The notes: generated from the sequence alone by a model not told the origin. A stretch of DNA of 64,000 bases from DATBLE01 sp963764565 (GCA_963764565.1 CAVXTD010000017.1:1-64000); one strand, 5' to 3'; counted from the stretch's first letter, positions 29,023 to 37,875 are shown. Program-made: numbers and translations.

Positions 29023-30468
29023 GTGCGTCTCGTCGACAGGATCTCTACCGCCGGTGGGCCTCCCCATCCGGAGCGTCCTGACCCCCAGCAGGTCCCACCC
29101 GCTCCGGCTCCTATCGCTTCGGTCGAGTCGGCTGGACTCCGCCGGGACTCGCAGCCCGTCGCCCCGTCGCCCCCTGAGATAAAGGACGACTACGCGGAGC
29201 TGAGGGCCAAGATCCACGCTGCGTGCATCTCGAGGCTCGGCCCAGACCTCTTCGTCATCGAGACGACCGAGAAGCTCTCGAAGCGCGTGGCCGAGGTCGT
29301 GGCCGAGGAGCTCGCACTCGATCCGACGCCGCTCACCCGCGATGAGCGGCAGAGGTTGATCGTCGAGATCGTCGACGAGGCCCTCGGCTACGGTCCGCTC
29401 GAGCCGCTCCTGGCTGACGAAAGCGTCGACGAAATCATGGTCAACAGTTTCGACGAGATTTTCGTCGAGCGCCGCGGGCTCATCGAGCAAGCAGGTATCC
29501 GCTTCAGTGACAACGCGCACGTGTTGCGGATCATCGACAAGATCGTCTCCAGGGTCGGCAGGCGGATCGACGAATCTTCACCGATGGTCGACGCCCGGCT
29601 TCCGGACGGAAGCCGCGTGAATGCGATCATTCCACCGCTCGCGCTGAGTGGGCCGGCCCTCACCATCCGCAAGTTCGCAAAGGACCGGTTCGTCGTCGAC
29701 GACCTCGTCACGATGGGAACCCTCTCGCAGAAAGCTGCCAGTTTCCTGTCCGCCTGCGTGCGCGGCAAACTGAACGTTCTCGTCGCCGGCGGAACCGGTG
29801 CAGGCAAGACGACCCTCTTGAACGCGCTGTCGAGCTTCGTCCCCAGCGACGAACGGATCGTCACGATCGAGGACGCGGCCGAGCTGCAGCTCCAGCAGTT
29901 CCACGTACTCCGCCTCGAGTCGAGACCCGCAAACATCGAGGGACAGGGTCAGGTAACGATCCGCGATCTCGTCACCAACGCCCTACGCATGCGTCCCGAC
30001 CGGATCATCGTGGGCGAGGTCCGCGGGCCCGAGACTCTCGACATGCTCCAGGCAATGAACACCGGCCACGAGGGTTCGCTCACCACGATCCATGCGAACT
30101 CTCCGCGTGACGCGCTCTCCCGGATGGAGACGCTTGTGCTCACCGCCGGCATCGACCTGCCTCTCCGCGCGATTCGCGAACAGGTCTCGAGCGCATTCGA
30201 CCTCCTTGTCTACATCGGTCGACTCGTCGACGGCTCGCGCCGTGTCACCCACATCACCGAGGTACTCAAACTCGAGGGAGACGTGATTCTTCTCCAGGAT
30301 TTGTTCACCGCGCCGTTGCCCGAGGAGGGCACCGCGGCGCCGCCGCGGCAGATGGGTGACCTCGTCTGCACGGGCCTCCGGCCCCATTTCCTCCCGAAGA
30401 TGGCCGCCCGCGGAGTCACGCTTCCGGCCGGCTTCTTCGAGGCGGACGGTCGCACTCCGGGGGAGTAG
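29023..30468 (+). CDS. cpaF: Tad pilus assembly ATPase CpaF/TadA
   Basis: A 481-residue secretion ATPase powering Flp pilus extension and retraction. A proline-rich N-terminal 60 residues precede the N-terminal domain ('YGPLEPLLADESVDEIMVN'). The ATPase core has Walker A 'VAGGTGAGKTTLLNAL', Asp box 'IVTIEDAAELQL', Walker B 'RPDRIIVGEVRGPET', and the His box 'NTGHEGSLTTIHAN'. Length is within the family range. It docks on the TadB/TadC platform encoded by the opposite arm. Confidence 0.93.
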   Translation: MRLVDRISTAGGPPHPERPDPQQVPPAPAPIASVESAGLRRDSQPVAPSPPEIKDDYAELRAKIHAACISRLGPDLFVIETTEKLSKRVAEVVAEELALDPTPLTRDERQRLIVEIVDEALGYGPLEPLLADESVDEIMVNSFDEIFVERRGLIEQAGIRFSDNAHVLRIIDKIVSRVGRRIDESSPMVDARLPDGSRVNAIIPPLALSGPALTIRKFAKDRFVVDDLVTMGTLSQKAASFLSACVRGKLNVLVAGGTGAGKTTLLNALSSFVPSDERIVTIEDAAELQLQQFHVLRLESRPANIEGQGQVTIRDLVTNALRMRPDRIIVGEVRGPETLDMLQAMNTGHEGSLTTIHANSPRDALSRMETLVLTAGIDLPLRAIREQVSSAFDLLVYIGRLVDGSRRVTHITEVLKLEGDVILLQDLFTAPLPEEGTAAPPRQMGDLVCTGLRPHFLPKMAARGVTLPAGFFEADGRTPGE

Positions 30469-30542
30469 CGCGGCCCGCGCGGGGAAGCGGGCGGGAGGCG
30501 TTGCGGCTGCTGCTGCTCGCGCGGCGTCGTCGATTCGTCTAT

Positions 30543-30613
30543 GCCCCCGGCATGAATCGAACATGCGCACGCGGTTTAGGAAACCGCTGCTCTATCCACT
30601 GAGCTACGGGGGC
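30543..30613 (-). tRNA. tRNA-Arg(CCT), left copy
   Basis: On the minus strand this folds as a cloverleaf. The acceptor is GCCCCCG/CGGGGGC. The D arm is GCTC/GAGC. The anticodon stem is GCGGT/ACCGC with loop TTCCTAA (anticodon CCT, reads AGG). The T arm is GCATG-TTCGATT-CATGC with a perfect stem. The CCA end is not encoded. It is the left of two tRNA-Arg(CCT) genes bounding the catabolic block. Confidence 0.93.
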
Positions 30614-31054
30614 GCTTTCGGTTCAGCGTAGCGCCGCGCCTCGTGCGCCACGGGCGCGCCGTGCGCAGAATGCGTGGCATCCCCCTCCCTGCCCACTCAC
30701 AGGTCCGCCGCCGGCGGTTGCTCGCCGCAGCCGCGCTTCTCGCTCTCGCCGCCGGAGCGGTCGGCGCGCTCGTCGCGGCCAAGTCGGGCGGCGGCCGCGA
30801 CGCGCCGCTCGTCCCGCGCGCGGTTGCCTCCGGCGCGGATCCGCTCGCGTTCCGGGCCGACGCGGTGGCGGAGCTCGAGAGCGCCGCTGCGGCCGGGTAC
30901 TCCCACGTCCTCTACGCGAAGAGCCCCGGCGGGATCGTCGCCTCCGCCAAGCGAACGGCGGCGTTCCGGCCGCTGATCGACGCGGCCGCGAGAACCGGCC
31001 ACATCGACGCCGATCTGCTCGAGGCGATCGTGCTGCTCGAAAGCGCCGGCCGGC
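30543..31054 (+). repeat. Left direct repeat of the catabolic block (tRNA-Arg plus transglycosylase 5' end)
   Basis: About 512 bp that match 48440-48952 in the same orientation. Identity is very high over the protein-coding part and lower between tRNA and gene and in the T arm. Scattered substitutions (for example CAGCCGCGCTTCTCG against CGCCGCGCTGGTCG) show true diverged copies rather than an assembly echo. Identity stops abruptly after GCCGGCCGGC at 31054. Confidence 0.85.
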
Positions 31055-31110
31055 GGAGCGCGCTCGAAGAGCTCTCGACTCTTACCGGGGTTGCGTTGCC
31101 GAGTGGTTGA
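30670..31110 (+). pseudogene. Truncated lytic transglycosylase-like gene
   Basis: ATG 30670 opens 'MRGIPLPAHSQVRRRRLLAA', followed by the same membrane anchor and alpha-helical segment as the intact gene at 48571, up to 'LLEAIVLLESAGR'. The sequence then departs into unrelated codons ('RSALEELSTLTG') and stops at 31110. The catalytic-domain remainder and the C-terminal VanY-like domain are lost. This copy has an in-frame ATG where the intact copy needs a GTG because of a one-base length difference near 30680. Confidence 0.85.
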
Positions 31111-31365
31111 TACGGCGATCGGCGAGGGCCGGAAGCGCGCTGACGGGGGATGAACTCGACGCTCCCGAGCCTAGGGCGAGAGATCTTTCGGGCTCCTTAC
31201 GAATCCGCGACGGGCTGTGCGCCCTCGAGCTCCAGGTGACGGAGCCGGCTCACGGCCACCGCCCGTGTCCACCTCGCCGCGCTAGGTCGAGCGGCCGATG
31301 TCATCGAGGGCAGCACGACCTGATCAGCGTGGAGCGAACTGGGGTGCAGAGGAGGACGGCGGCGT
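31055..31365. other. Left junction of the catabolic block, no clear gene
   Basis: About 310 bp with no convincing coding sequence. Just inside the breakpoint, GTTGCCGAGTGGTTGATA (about 31092-31112) resembles the D-arm region of a serine tRNA, but no complete cloverleaf follows. The remainder is GC-rich and unassigned. Confidence 0.4.
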
Positions 31366-32388
31366 TCATCCTCGGAACCGGGGCAGCACCTCGCTGCCGA
31401 AGCGACGCAGCGACTCGACCACACTCGCATGGGTCAGTCCGCCCAGGTTGACGAAGAAGATCACGTTGCCAATGCCCATCTCCTCGAGCGCGCGGAGGGA
31501 CACCTCGCAGGTATCGGGCGATCCCGTGATGATGCTCTCGCGCAGCGACGCCTCGTCCGCGACCTGGAACGGGTTGCGCGGCGCTGACTCGCCCCCGCCG
31601 GACGGCGCCACCGAGACTTCTGACGCGAGGTCGAGGAATGCCCGGTAGGGCCCGACGTAGTCGGCGAGTGCCTCCTCGTCGGTCGCGCCGCAGTACATGC
31701 CGCGCGCGATCATCACCCTCTCCGGCAAGTACGGGCGGCCGACCCGGTCGAGCTGCTCGCGGTAACGGTTCAGTACCTGGCCGACCGACGCGAGCGTTGT
31801 TCCCTGCGCGAGGATGATCCCCCAGTCCTTCTCGGCACAGCGGCGCAGGCCGTCCTCGCCGGTGGTGGCGTGCCAGAGCGGCGGGTGCGGTTGCTGGTAC
31901 GGCTTCGGCTGCGGCCAGGCGGCGTCGTACCGGTTGAACCTACCCTGAAACGCGAACGGCTCTTCTGCCGCCCACGAGCGTAGGAGCAGCTCGAGCGCTT
32001 CCTCGAAGCGCTCCGTGCCCTCGTCCAGCGGGATCCCAAACCCGTGGTACTCCTTGTACTGGTAGCCGCGACCGATCCCGACTTCGAGGCGCCCATCGGA
32101 GAGGTGATCGAGCAGCGCGGTCGATTCGGCGAGTCGGACGGGATCATGGAACGGCAGTACGGCCACGGCCGTCCCAAGCCGGATGCGTCGCGTCTTTGCG
32201 GCGATGTGCGCGAGGAGAGCGATCGAGTCCGACGTGATCGCGTGGCGCGTGAAATGGTGCTCGGTGAGCCACGCGAGGTCGAACCCGAGCTCCTCGGTCA
32301 GAACGACCTGCTCGATCGCGTCGAGGTACAGCTGATGCTGCTGCGAGCCTTCCGGCCACTGGACGGTCTGGAAGAGGCCGAACCTCAT
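31366..32388 (-). CDS. LLM-class flavin-dependent oxidoreductase (luciferase-like)
   Basis: A 340-residue TIM-barrel monooxygenase or oxidoreductase. Family marks: 'LTEELGFDLAWLTEHHFTRH', 'IRLGTAVAVLPFHDPVRLAE', 'LLDHLSDGRLEVGIGRGYQ', and late 'ITGSPDTCEVSLRALEEMGI'. It would use reduced FMN or F420. The E-H-H-F motif and G-R-G-Y-Q are typical of the bacterial-luciferase subgroup. It lies at the left end of the catabolic block, convergent with the truncated transglycosylase, and about 120 bp downstream of hpaB-like on the same strand. Its substrate is unknown, perhaps an aromatic or alkyl compound handled by the block. Confidence 0.87.
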   Translation of the reverse strand: MRFGLFQTVQWPEGSQQHQLYLDAIEQVVLTEELGFDLAWLTEHHFTRHAITSDSIALLAHIAAKTRRIRLGTAVAVLPFHDPVRLAESTALLDHLSDGRLEVGIGRGYQYKEYHGFGIPLDEGTERFEEALELLLRSWAAEEPFAFQGRFNRYDAAWPQPKPYQQPHPPLWHATTGEDGLRRCAEKDWGIILAQGTTLASVGQVLNRYREQLDRVGRPYLPERVMIARGMYCGATDEEALADYVGPYRAFLDLASEVSVAPSGGGESAPRNPFQVADEASLRESIITGSPDTCEVSLRALEEMGIGNVIFFVNLGGLTHASVVESLRRFGSEVLPRFRG

Positions 32389-32510
32389 TGCCGGCGCTGC
32401 CGAGCAGGTCGTTGTGACCGGATCAGAATGCGGCGATCCTAGAGCAACGGGCCGGCGAAAACCTCCCCGCCTACAGGGCGATCAAGAGTCCACGATACGC
32501 TGCCGCGCGG

Positions 32511-33965
32511 TCAGTTCTCGCGCTCGAGGAGCTCCTGCACCCGGGCCTTGTACGGCTCGCGGTCGTAGCTCGCGACGAGTGCTCCCGCCATCCGTACCGG
32601 GTCGCCGAAGAAGAAGTACTCGTACAGCGTCTGGCGGCCGGCGAACGCCGAGAGGCACGTGTCCCAGGCGAGCCGGAAGAGACGAACCCGGTCGATGCCG
32701 TCGATTGCGGCGCCCTGGAGGAAGCGCTCGACGTCCTCGCGGCCCGGGCCGAACGCGTCGGCCTCGGTCGGGATCGCCATCAGGCCGCTGGCGCCGAGCG
32801 AGCGCAGGATCTCCGGGAACCGCTGCGAGAGGCGCGGGTACCAGTTGCGGCAGGCGTTGAGTGGCGGCCAGGAGGGCGTCCACAGGCCGAAGCGGTTCGG
32901 CGCGGCGTCGGCCTCGGCGGTTCGGAGGAGCGCCCGGATGATCTCGAGCGAGATGATCACCTCGGCGACCTTCTCCTGGACGTGCTGGAATCCCTCGATT
33001 CCGATCGACTCGGTCAGCAGGGAGACCAGCCCGAGCATGAACTCGGTCTTCGCGGTCGTCCGCGTCACGACCTGGTGAGTCATGTGCGCCGCGGCCGTCG
33101 TCTCCGTGTAGATGCCGTTGCAGAGCTCGGGGTTGCGCAGGACGAAGCAGCGCTCGAACGGCACCCTGACGTCGTCGAAGATGACGATCGCGTCGGTCTC
33201 TTCGAAGCGCGACCCGAGCGGGTGGTCGAAGTGGCTGCGTCCGAGGTCGAAGCTCTCGCGGCAGAGGAAGCGGAGGCCGGGCGCGTCGGTCGGGACCGCG
33301 ACCGCGTACATGTACGGGGCGTCGTCGGCGCCGCCCCGGACGACCGTCGACGGGAAGACGACGAGCTCGTCGGCGATCGGGCCGATCGTCGACAGGATTC
33401 GCGCGCCGCGCAGGACAATGCCGCTGTCGTTCTCCTCGACGATCCGCGCGGCCAGGAAGGGGTCGGCCTGCTCCGAGACCGCCTTTGCCCGGTTCGCCTG
33501 CGGCATGACCAGGGTGTGCGTCATCAGCAGGTCGTTGTCGCGGACGTACTCGTAGTAGCTGCGGATGTTCTCGCCGAAGCGCGGATCGGCCTGCGCGAAC
33601 CAGTCGGCGGCCCCGGCCATCGCCAGGATCGACGAGTTCATGTAGTCGCCGGTGCGCCCGAGCATGCCGCTCGACCACTCCGCCCAGACCTGCATCGCCA
33701 TCCGGCGGCGGACGATGTCCTCGGCCGACGCGGGCTGCATGAACGACGCACCTACGCGCTCGCCTGTGGTGGGCGACTCGTAGGTGAGCACGTCGCGCAG
33801 CTCGGGGTCGTGCTGCATCTCGTACAGCGCCGCGTACGAGCGGATCACGTTCTGGAACTGCGGGATCTTCGTCACGTCCCCGGTCGTCCGCTCGCCGTGG
33901 ATCTCGACCGTGATTCCCTTCGCGGCGAGCTGCTCGACGTACTCCTGACCCGTGCGTGCCGACAC
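32511..33965 (-). CDS. hpaB: 4-hydroxyphenylacetate 3-monooxygenase-type oxygenase component (HpaB family)
   Basis: A 484-residue FADH2-dependent aromatic hydroxylase adding an ortho hydroxyl to a phenol. Start at ATG 33965 ('MSARTGQEYVEQL'). Family features: 'FMQPASAEDIVRRR' near residue 75, 'MTHTLVMPQANRAK', 'ENDSGIVLRGARILSTIGP', 'SHFDHPLGSRFEETDAIVIF' and 'VPFERCFVLRNPE'. The acyl-CoA-dehydrogenase-like fold is expected. Ten bp separate it from the upstream flavin reductase on the same strand, the usual two-component arrangement. Actual substrate could be 4-hydroxyphenylacetate or another phenol; the extradiol dioxygenase at 36203 would open the catechol product. Confidence 0.9.
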   Translation of the reverse strand: MSARTGQEYVEQLAAKGITVEIHGERTTGDVTKIPQFQNVIRSYAALYEMQHDPELRDVLTYESPTTGERVGASFMQPASAEDIVRRRMAMQVWAEWSSGMLGRTGDYMNSSILAMAGAADWFAQADPRFGENIRSYYEYVRDNDLLMTHTLVMPQANRAKAVSEQADPFLAARIVEENDSGIVLRGARILSTIGPIADELVVFPSTVVRGGADDAPYMYAVAVPTDAPGLRFLCRESFDLGRSHFDHPLGSRFEETDAIVIFDDVRVPFERCFVLRNPELCNGIYTETTAAAHMTHQVVTRTTAKTEFMLGLVSLLTESIGIEGFQHVQEKVAEVIISLEIIRALLRTAEADAAPNRFGLWTPSWPPLNACRNWYPRLSQRFPEILRSLGASGLMAIPTEADAFGPGREDVERFLQGAAIDGIDRVRLFRLAWDTCLSAFAGRQTLYEYFFFGDPVRMAGALVASYDREPYKARVQELLEREN

Positions 33966-33975
33966 GCAGACCTCC

Positions 33976-34491
33976 TCAGAAGAGCGATTCGATTCCCTGG
34001 ACCGGTGCCGGCTGCGCGACGAACCGGCCGAGGTAGTAGCCGAGCGCGTCTCCGTCGCGGTACCCGAAGCCCGTCACCTCGCCGACGACGAGTGTGTGGT
34101 CGCCGCCGTCGTAGGTCGCCCACGGCGCACACTCGATCACGGCGAGCGCGCCCGGCAGCCGGGGGAGGCCGGTCGACTCCTCCCAGATCACCTCGTTGGG
34201 CTGTGGCTTGCCGGCGAAATGGAGCGCGACCCGCTCCTGCTCGGCGCCGAGCATGTTCACCGTGAACGGCCGGCCGGGGAATGTGTCGTGGCTGCGGGCC
34301 TGCTTGGCGATCGAGACCAGCACCAGCGGAGGTTCGAGCGAGACGCCCGTGAACGAGTTCACGGTGAGCCCGAACCGGCCGTCTGGGCCGTCGAGCGCAA
34401 CGACGGCGACGCCGGTCGCGAACCGTGCCAGACAGGAGCGAAGCGCGAAGGTGTCGATCGCGCCGCCGCGCTCGACGACGGGGTCGCTCAT
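33976..34491 (-). CDS. hpaC: Flavin reductase component (HpaC family)
   Basis: A 171-residue NAD(P)H:flavin oxidoreductase with the split-barrel FMN-binding fold: 'FATGVAVVALDGPDGRFG', 'LTVNSFTGVSLEPPLVLVSI', 'FTVNMLGAEQERVALHFAG', and 'DHTLVVGEVTGFGYRDGD'. It supplies reduced flavin to the HpaB-like oxygenase 10 bp downstream. It may also serve the StyA-like flavoprotein at 44009, which has no reductase of its own nearby. ATG 34491 lies within a perfect palindrome (34487-34513), suggesting direct repression. Confidence 0.88.
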   Translation of the reverse strand: MSDPVVERGGAIDTFALRSCLARFATGVAVVALDGPDGRFGLTVNSFTGVSLEPPLVLVSIAKQARSHDTFPGRPFTVNMLGAEQERVALHFAGKPQPNEVIWEESTGLPRLPGALAVIECAPWATYDGGDHTLVVGEVTGFGYRDGDALGYYLGRFVAQPAPVQGIESLF

Positions 34492-34513
34492 AGGCCAACC
34501 ATTGGCCTATGAG
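34487..34513. promoter_or_regulatory. Perfect palindrome at the hpaC start (putative operator)
   Basis: Arms CTCATAGGCCAA and TTGGCCTATGAG (12 bp each) flank CCA. The left arm covers the hpaC start codon. It sits in the divergent region between hpaC and the ALDH gene. It could be a repressor operator or an mRNA hairpin sequestering the hpaC start. It differs from the CGTAyATGATC sites attributed to the GntR protein. Confidence 0.6.
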
Positions 34514-34568
34514 CGGGGAGGGGCCGGGGGGAACCGGGAAGTTCTCCCACCGACATCGGCCTCTGGAA

Positions 34569-34607
34569 GAAGGGGGCCCGCGGGGGAAACATGGTTTCCC
34601 CCGCGGG
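34569..34607 (+). repeat. Dispersed palindromic element, copy 2
   Basis: A perfect 14-bp inverted repeat (arms 34577-34590 and 34594-34607, loop ATG) with the GGGGGAAAC/GTTTCCCCC core and upstream GAAGGGGGCCC. It shares about 20 of the leading bases with the minus strand of 1544-1582. It lies in the divergent promoter region between hpaC and the ALDH gene. Sequence identity outside of the need to pair marks it as a mobile or amplified intergenic element. Confidence 0.7.
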
Positions 34608-34658
34608 AGCGCGCCGGCGGCGAGCGACGCTCATGCCTTCACTCGGAACATCAACGGA

Positions 34659-34672
34659 ATCGTATATGATCG
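34659..34672 (+). promoter_or_regulatory. Putative GntR operator overlapping a -10 element, ALDH promoter
   Basis: ATCGTATATGATCG is nearly identical (one base) to ATCGTACATGATCG at 41615-41628. It contains a -10-like TATGAT and ends 8 bases before GTG 34681. The TCGTATA half resembles GntR/FCD operator consensus. Placement over the promoter suggests repression by the island's GntR protein. Confidence 0.5.
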
Positions 34673-34680
34673 CTGACGCC

Positions 34681-36196
34681 GTGCCTACGGAAACGCTCGC
34701 CACGCGCCCCGAGGCTTCACCGCGGTTCGAGCTCCAGCGACACTACGTGGACGGTGATTTCCGCCCGAGCGCCGACGGCGGCACCTTCGAGACGCTGAAC
34801 CCTGCGACGAACGAGGTGCTTGCCAAGGCGGCCGCCGGCAGCGCCGCCGACGTCGACGCCGCCGTCCTGGCCGCGCGGCGCGCCTTCGACGACGGCCCGT
34901 GGCCGAGACTGAGCGTGGCGGCTCGCGCCGACGCGCTTCGGCGCATCGCGGCGCTCATCCGCTCGCACGCCGAGGAGCTGATCGAGGTCGAGGTGCTCGA
35001 CATCGGCATGCCGATCGCGCAGATGCGCCACCTCGCCGCCCGCGCCGCGCAGAACTTCGACTACTACGCCGGTGTCGTCCCCGAGCTGTACGGCCGGGCG
35101 TTCCAGGTCGGCGGCGAGTTCCTCAACTACACGATCCGCAAACCGGTCGGCGTCGCCGGACTGATCATGCCCTGGAACGCGCCGCTGATGCTCTCGACGT
35201 GGCGGATCGCGCCCGCCCTGGCCGCGGGGAACACGATCGTGCTCAAGCCGGCCGAGTGGTCGCCGCTCTCGTCGACGCTGCTCGCCAAGGTGCTGGAGGA
35301 GGCGGAGCTCCCGCCGGGCGTGTTCAACGTCGTTCATGGCCTCGGCGAGACGGCCGGCGCGCCGCTCTCGGCCCATCCCGGCGTCGACCTGATCAGCTTC
35401 ACCGGTGAGACGACGACGGGCGGGCTGGTGATCGCCGCGGGCGCACCGACGCTGAAACGCTCGTCGGTCGAGCTGGGCGGCAAGTCGCCGGTGGTCGTCT
35501 TCGAGGATGCCGATCTCGACCTCGCCGTCGACGCCGCGCTCGCGCAGATCTTCACCATGAACGGTCAGCGCTGCACGGCCGGCTCGCGGCTGCTCGTCCA
35601 GCGGCCCATGTATGAGCGGATGATCGACGCCGTCGCCGAGCGCGCACGGAAGATCAGGGTCGGCGACCCGTTCGACCCGCGTACGGAGCTCGGTCCACTG
35701 ATCACGCGCGAGCATCTCGACCGCGTCCTCGGCTACATCGAGTCCGCGCGAAAGGACGGAGCGCGCGTCCTCGCCGGGGGCGAGCGGCCCGCCGGCCTGG
35801 AGGCCGGGAACTTCCTCGAGGCGACGGTCGTCGCCGACGTCGACGAGACGATGCAGGTGTTCCGGGAAGAGATCTTCGGCCCGGTGCTGGTTGCGATGCC
35901 GTTCGACGACGAGGCCGACGCCGATGCGGCTTGCGAACGCGACGCAGTACGGTCTCGCCGCGTACGTGTGGACGAACGACCTCGGCCGGGCTCACCGTGT
36001 CGCGCAGGCGATCGACACCGGCATGTGCTGGATCAATTCGCACAACGTCCGTGACCTGCGGACGCCCTTCGGCGGCGTCAAGCGGTCGGGCATCGGCCGC
36101 GAAGGCGGCGACTACGCCTTCGACTTCTACTGCGAGACCGAGCTGATCCACGTGGCGCTCGGGACGCACCACATTCCCACGGCTCGGGCTGGGTGA
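34681..36196 (+). CDS. Aldehyde dehydrogenase (HpaE/betaine-aldehyde type), one frameshift
   Basis: A NAD(P)-dependent ALDH of about 505 residues. Order: 'HYVDGDFRPSADGG', substrate-tunnel 'GLIMPWNAPLMLSTW', 'VLKPAEWSPL', cofactor loop 'ISFTGETTTGG', catalytic Glu in 'SVELGGKSP', and catalytic Cys in 'FTMNGQRCTAGSR'. After an indel near 35930 it continues in another frame with 'NATQYGLAAYVWTND' and 'TPFGGVKRSGIGREGG'. GTG 34681 is chosen because a putative -10 element lies at 34659-34672; ATGs at 34633 and 34666 are alternatives. Context with an extradiol dioxygenase 6 bp downstream suggests it oxidises a ring-cleavage semialdehyde, like HpaE. Confidence 0.85.
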
Positions 36197-36202
36197 CCAG
36201 GG

Positions 36203-37225
36203 ATGAGCACCGTCGGCGACCTTCTCGCCGCGGGGCCCGCGAGCCCGCCGTTCGACATCGTGCGGGCCGGCTACGCGGAGCTTCACGTCACCGACCTCGG
36301 CGCCGCGCGGGAGTTCTACGCCGGCCTGCTCGGGATGGTGATCGCGGTTGACGAGGGTGACACGATCTATCTCCGCGGCTGGGAGGAGCGCGCCCACCAC
36401 TCGCTGGTCATTCGCCGCGCGCCCATTGCCGCGTGCGCACGACTGTCGTTCCGGGTGCGGTCGGACGCAGACCTCGAGCCGATCGCAGCGGAGTTCGAGC
36501 GGCGCGGCTGCGAGACCCGCTGGGTGAACGGCGAGCTGGCCGGAATGGGGCGGGCGCTCCGCGTGTCTGATCCGTTCGGCTACCCGCTCGAGTTCTTCCA
36601 CGAGATGGAGCAGTTCGAGACGCAGCTCCAGCGGTTCGATCTCCAGCACGGGGCGCCGGTGCTGCGCATGGACCACTTCAACCTGCACTCCCCGCGCGTC
36701 GAGGACGCGTTCACGTTCTGGCTCGAGCTCGGCTTCCGCTGCTCCGAGTACATCGTCACCGACGACGAGCGACTGACCGGTGCGTGGCTGCTGCGCAAGC
36801 CGACCGTGCACGACGTCGCCCTCACCGCCGGCCGCGGGCCGCGCCTGCACCATCTCGGCTGGACGGTTCCCGACACGTCGGGCGTCCTCCGCGCCTGCGA
36901 CCAGCTGGCCGCCGCCGGCCATGCCGGCGTGATCGAGCGCGGCCCCGGCCGTCACGGCGTCTCGAACGCGTTCTTCGTCTACCTGCGCGACCCCGACGGG
37001 CACCGGATCGAGCTGTACGCCTGCGACTACTACACGGGTGACCCCGACCTGAAGCCGATCCGCTGGTCGGTGAAGGATCCGCGCTGCCGGACGTTCTGGG
37101 GTGCGCGCGCGCCGGACAGCTGGTACGAGGAGTCGTCGCTCGTGCTCGGGCCGGACGGCGCCCCCGTCGCGATCGACGACGCCGGTGTCGACGAGCGCGC
37201 CGCCCGCAGCGACGTGATGGCCTGA
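36203..37225 (+). CDS. Extradiol ring-cleavage dioxygenase, VOC family (HpaD-like)
   Basis: A 340-residue Fe(II)/Mn(II) dioxygenase with two VOC modules. The first begins 'GYAELHVTDLGAAREFYAGL'. The second, catalytic module has 'RMDHFNLHSPRVEDAFTFW' (first His), 'RLHHLGWTVPDTSG' (second His) and 'DPDGHRIELYACDYY' (Glu ligand), and ends with a long C-terminal lid including 'RTFWGARAPDSWYEES'. This matches homoprotocatechuate 2,3-dioxygenase of the actinobacterial type. It lies 6 bp after the ALDH and 2 bp before the GntR gene. The substrate is probably a catechol made by the HpaBC pair. Confidence 0.88.
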   Translation: MSTVGDLLAAGPASPPFDIVRAGYAELHVTDLGAAREFYAGLLGMVIAVDEGDTIYLRGWEERAHHSLVIRRAPIAACARLSFRVRSDADLEPIAAEFERRGCETRWVNGELAGMGRALRVSDPFGYPLEFFHEMEQFETQLQRFDLQHGAPVLRMDHFNLHSPRVEDAFTFWLELGFRCSEYIVTDDERLTGAWLLRKPTVHDVALTAGRGPRLHHLGWTVPDTSGVLRACDQLAAAGHAGVIERGPGRHGVSNAFFVYLRDPDGHRIELYACDYYTGDPDLKPIRWSVKDPRCRTFWGARAPDSWYEESSLVLGPDGAPVAIDDAGVDERAARSDVMA

Positions 37226-37227
37226 TC

Positions 37228-37875
37228 GTGGCCCAGACGAAACAGGAGCGCGTCTATGCGTCGTTGCGCGAGCGGATCCTGAGCGGCGCGTACGGTCCCG
37301 GGTACCGGATCGTGATCGACACGCTCGCCGAGGAATTCTCGGTCTCGGCTCTGCCGGTGCGGGAGGCGATCCGCCGGTTGGAGGCAGAGGGGCTGGTCAT
37401 CTACCGGCCGAACGCCGGCGCGCACGTCGCGCCGGCCGACCCGGCGCTGTTCGACGAGGAGCTGACCGTCCTCGGCGTCCTCGAGGGGTATGCGACCGCG
37501 CTTGCGGCGCCCGCGCTCGGAAAGAAGGGGATCCGGCGCCTGACCGAGATCACCGACCTGATGGTCGAGGCGATGGAACAACTCGACGTGCTCGAGTTCG
37601 GGCGACTGAACCAGGAGTTCCACGCGGTGATCTACGAGCACTGCCCGAACTCGGTGCTGGTCGGCACGCTCCGCGACGTCGCCCGCCGGCTCGACGCGAT
37701 CCGCCGAACCGTCTTCGTCCAGATCCCCTACCGCGGCGCGGCGTCGGTCGCGGAGCACCGAGCGCTGATCGAGCTGATCGCCCAGGGCGCGCCCGCGTCG
37801 CGGATCGAGGCAGCGGCCCGCAGGCACAAGCTCGCGACGGTCGAGACCTTCCGTGGCTGGCAGCGCGAGCACTAG
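37228..37875 (+). CDS. GntR-family regulator with FCD ligand domain
   Basis: A 215-residue repressor or activator starting at GTG 37228. The winged HTH is at residues 8-70 ('VYASLRERILSGAYGPGYRI', 'VSALPVREAIRRLEAEGLV'). The FCD effector domain ('LNQEFHAVIYEHC', 'EHRALIELIAQGAPAS') contains His residues that usually bind a metal and a carboxylate ligand. It is the last gene of the ALDH-dioxygenase operon. The CGTAyATGATCG sites at 34659 and 41615 are candidates for its operators, so it probably controls the whole block in response to a pathway acid. Confidence 0.88.
   Translation: MAQTKQERVYASLRERILSGAYGPGYRIVIDTLAEEFSVSALPVREAIRRLEAEGLVIYRPNAGAHVAPADPALFDEELTVLGVLEGYATALAAPALGKKGIRRLTEITDLMVEAMEQLDVLEFGRLNQEFHAVIYEHCPNSVLVGTLRDVARRLDAIRRTVFVQIPYRGAASVAEHRALIELIAQGAPASRIEAAARRHKLATVETFRGWQREH

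Noticed and set aside
35702..37003. 433-codon minus-strand frame opposite the dioxygenase
   Set aside because: No recognisable domain; the plus strand encodes a complete VOC dioxygenase.
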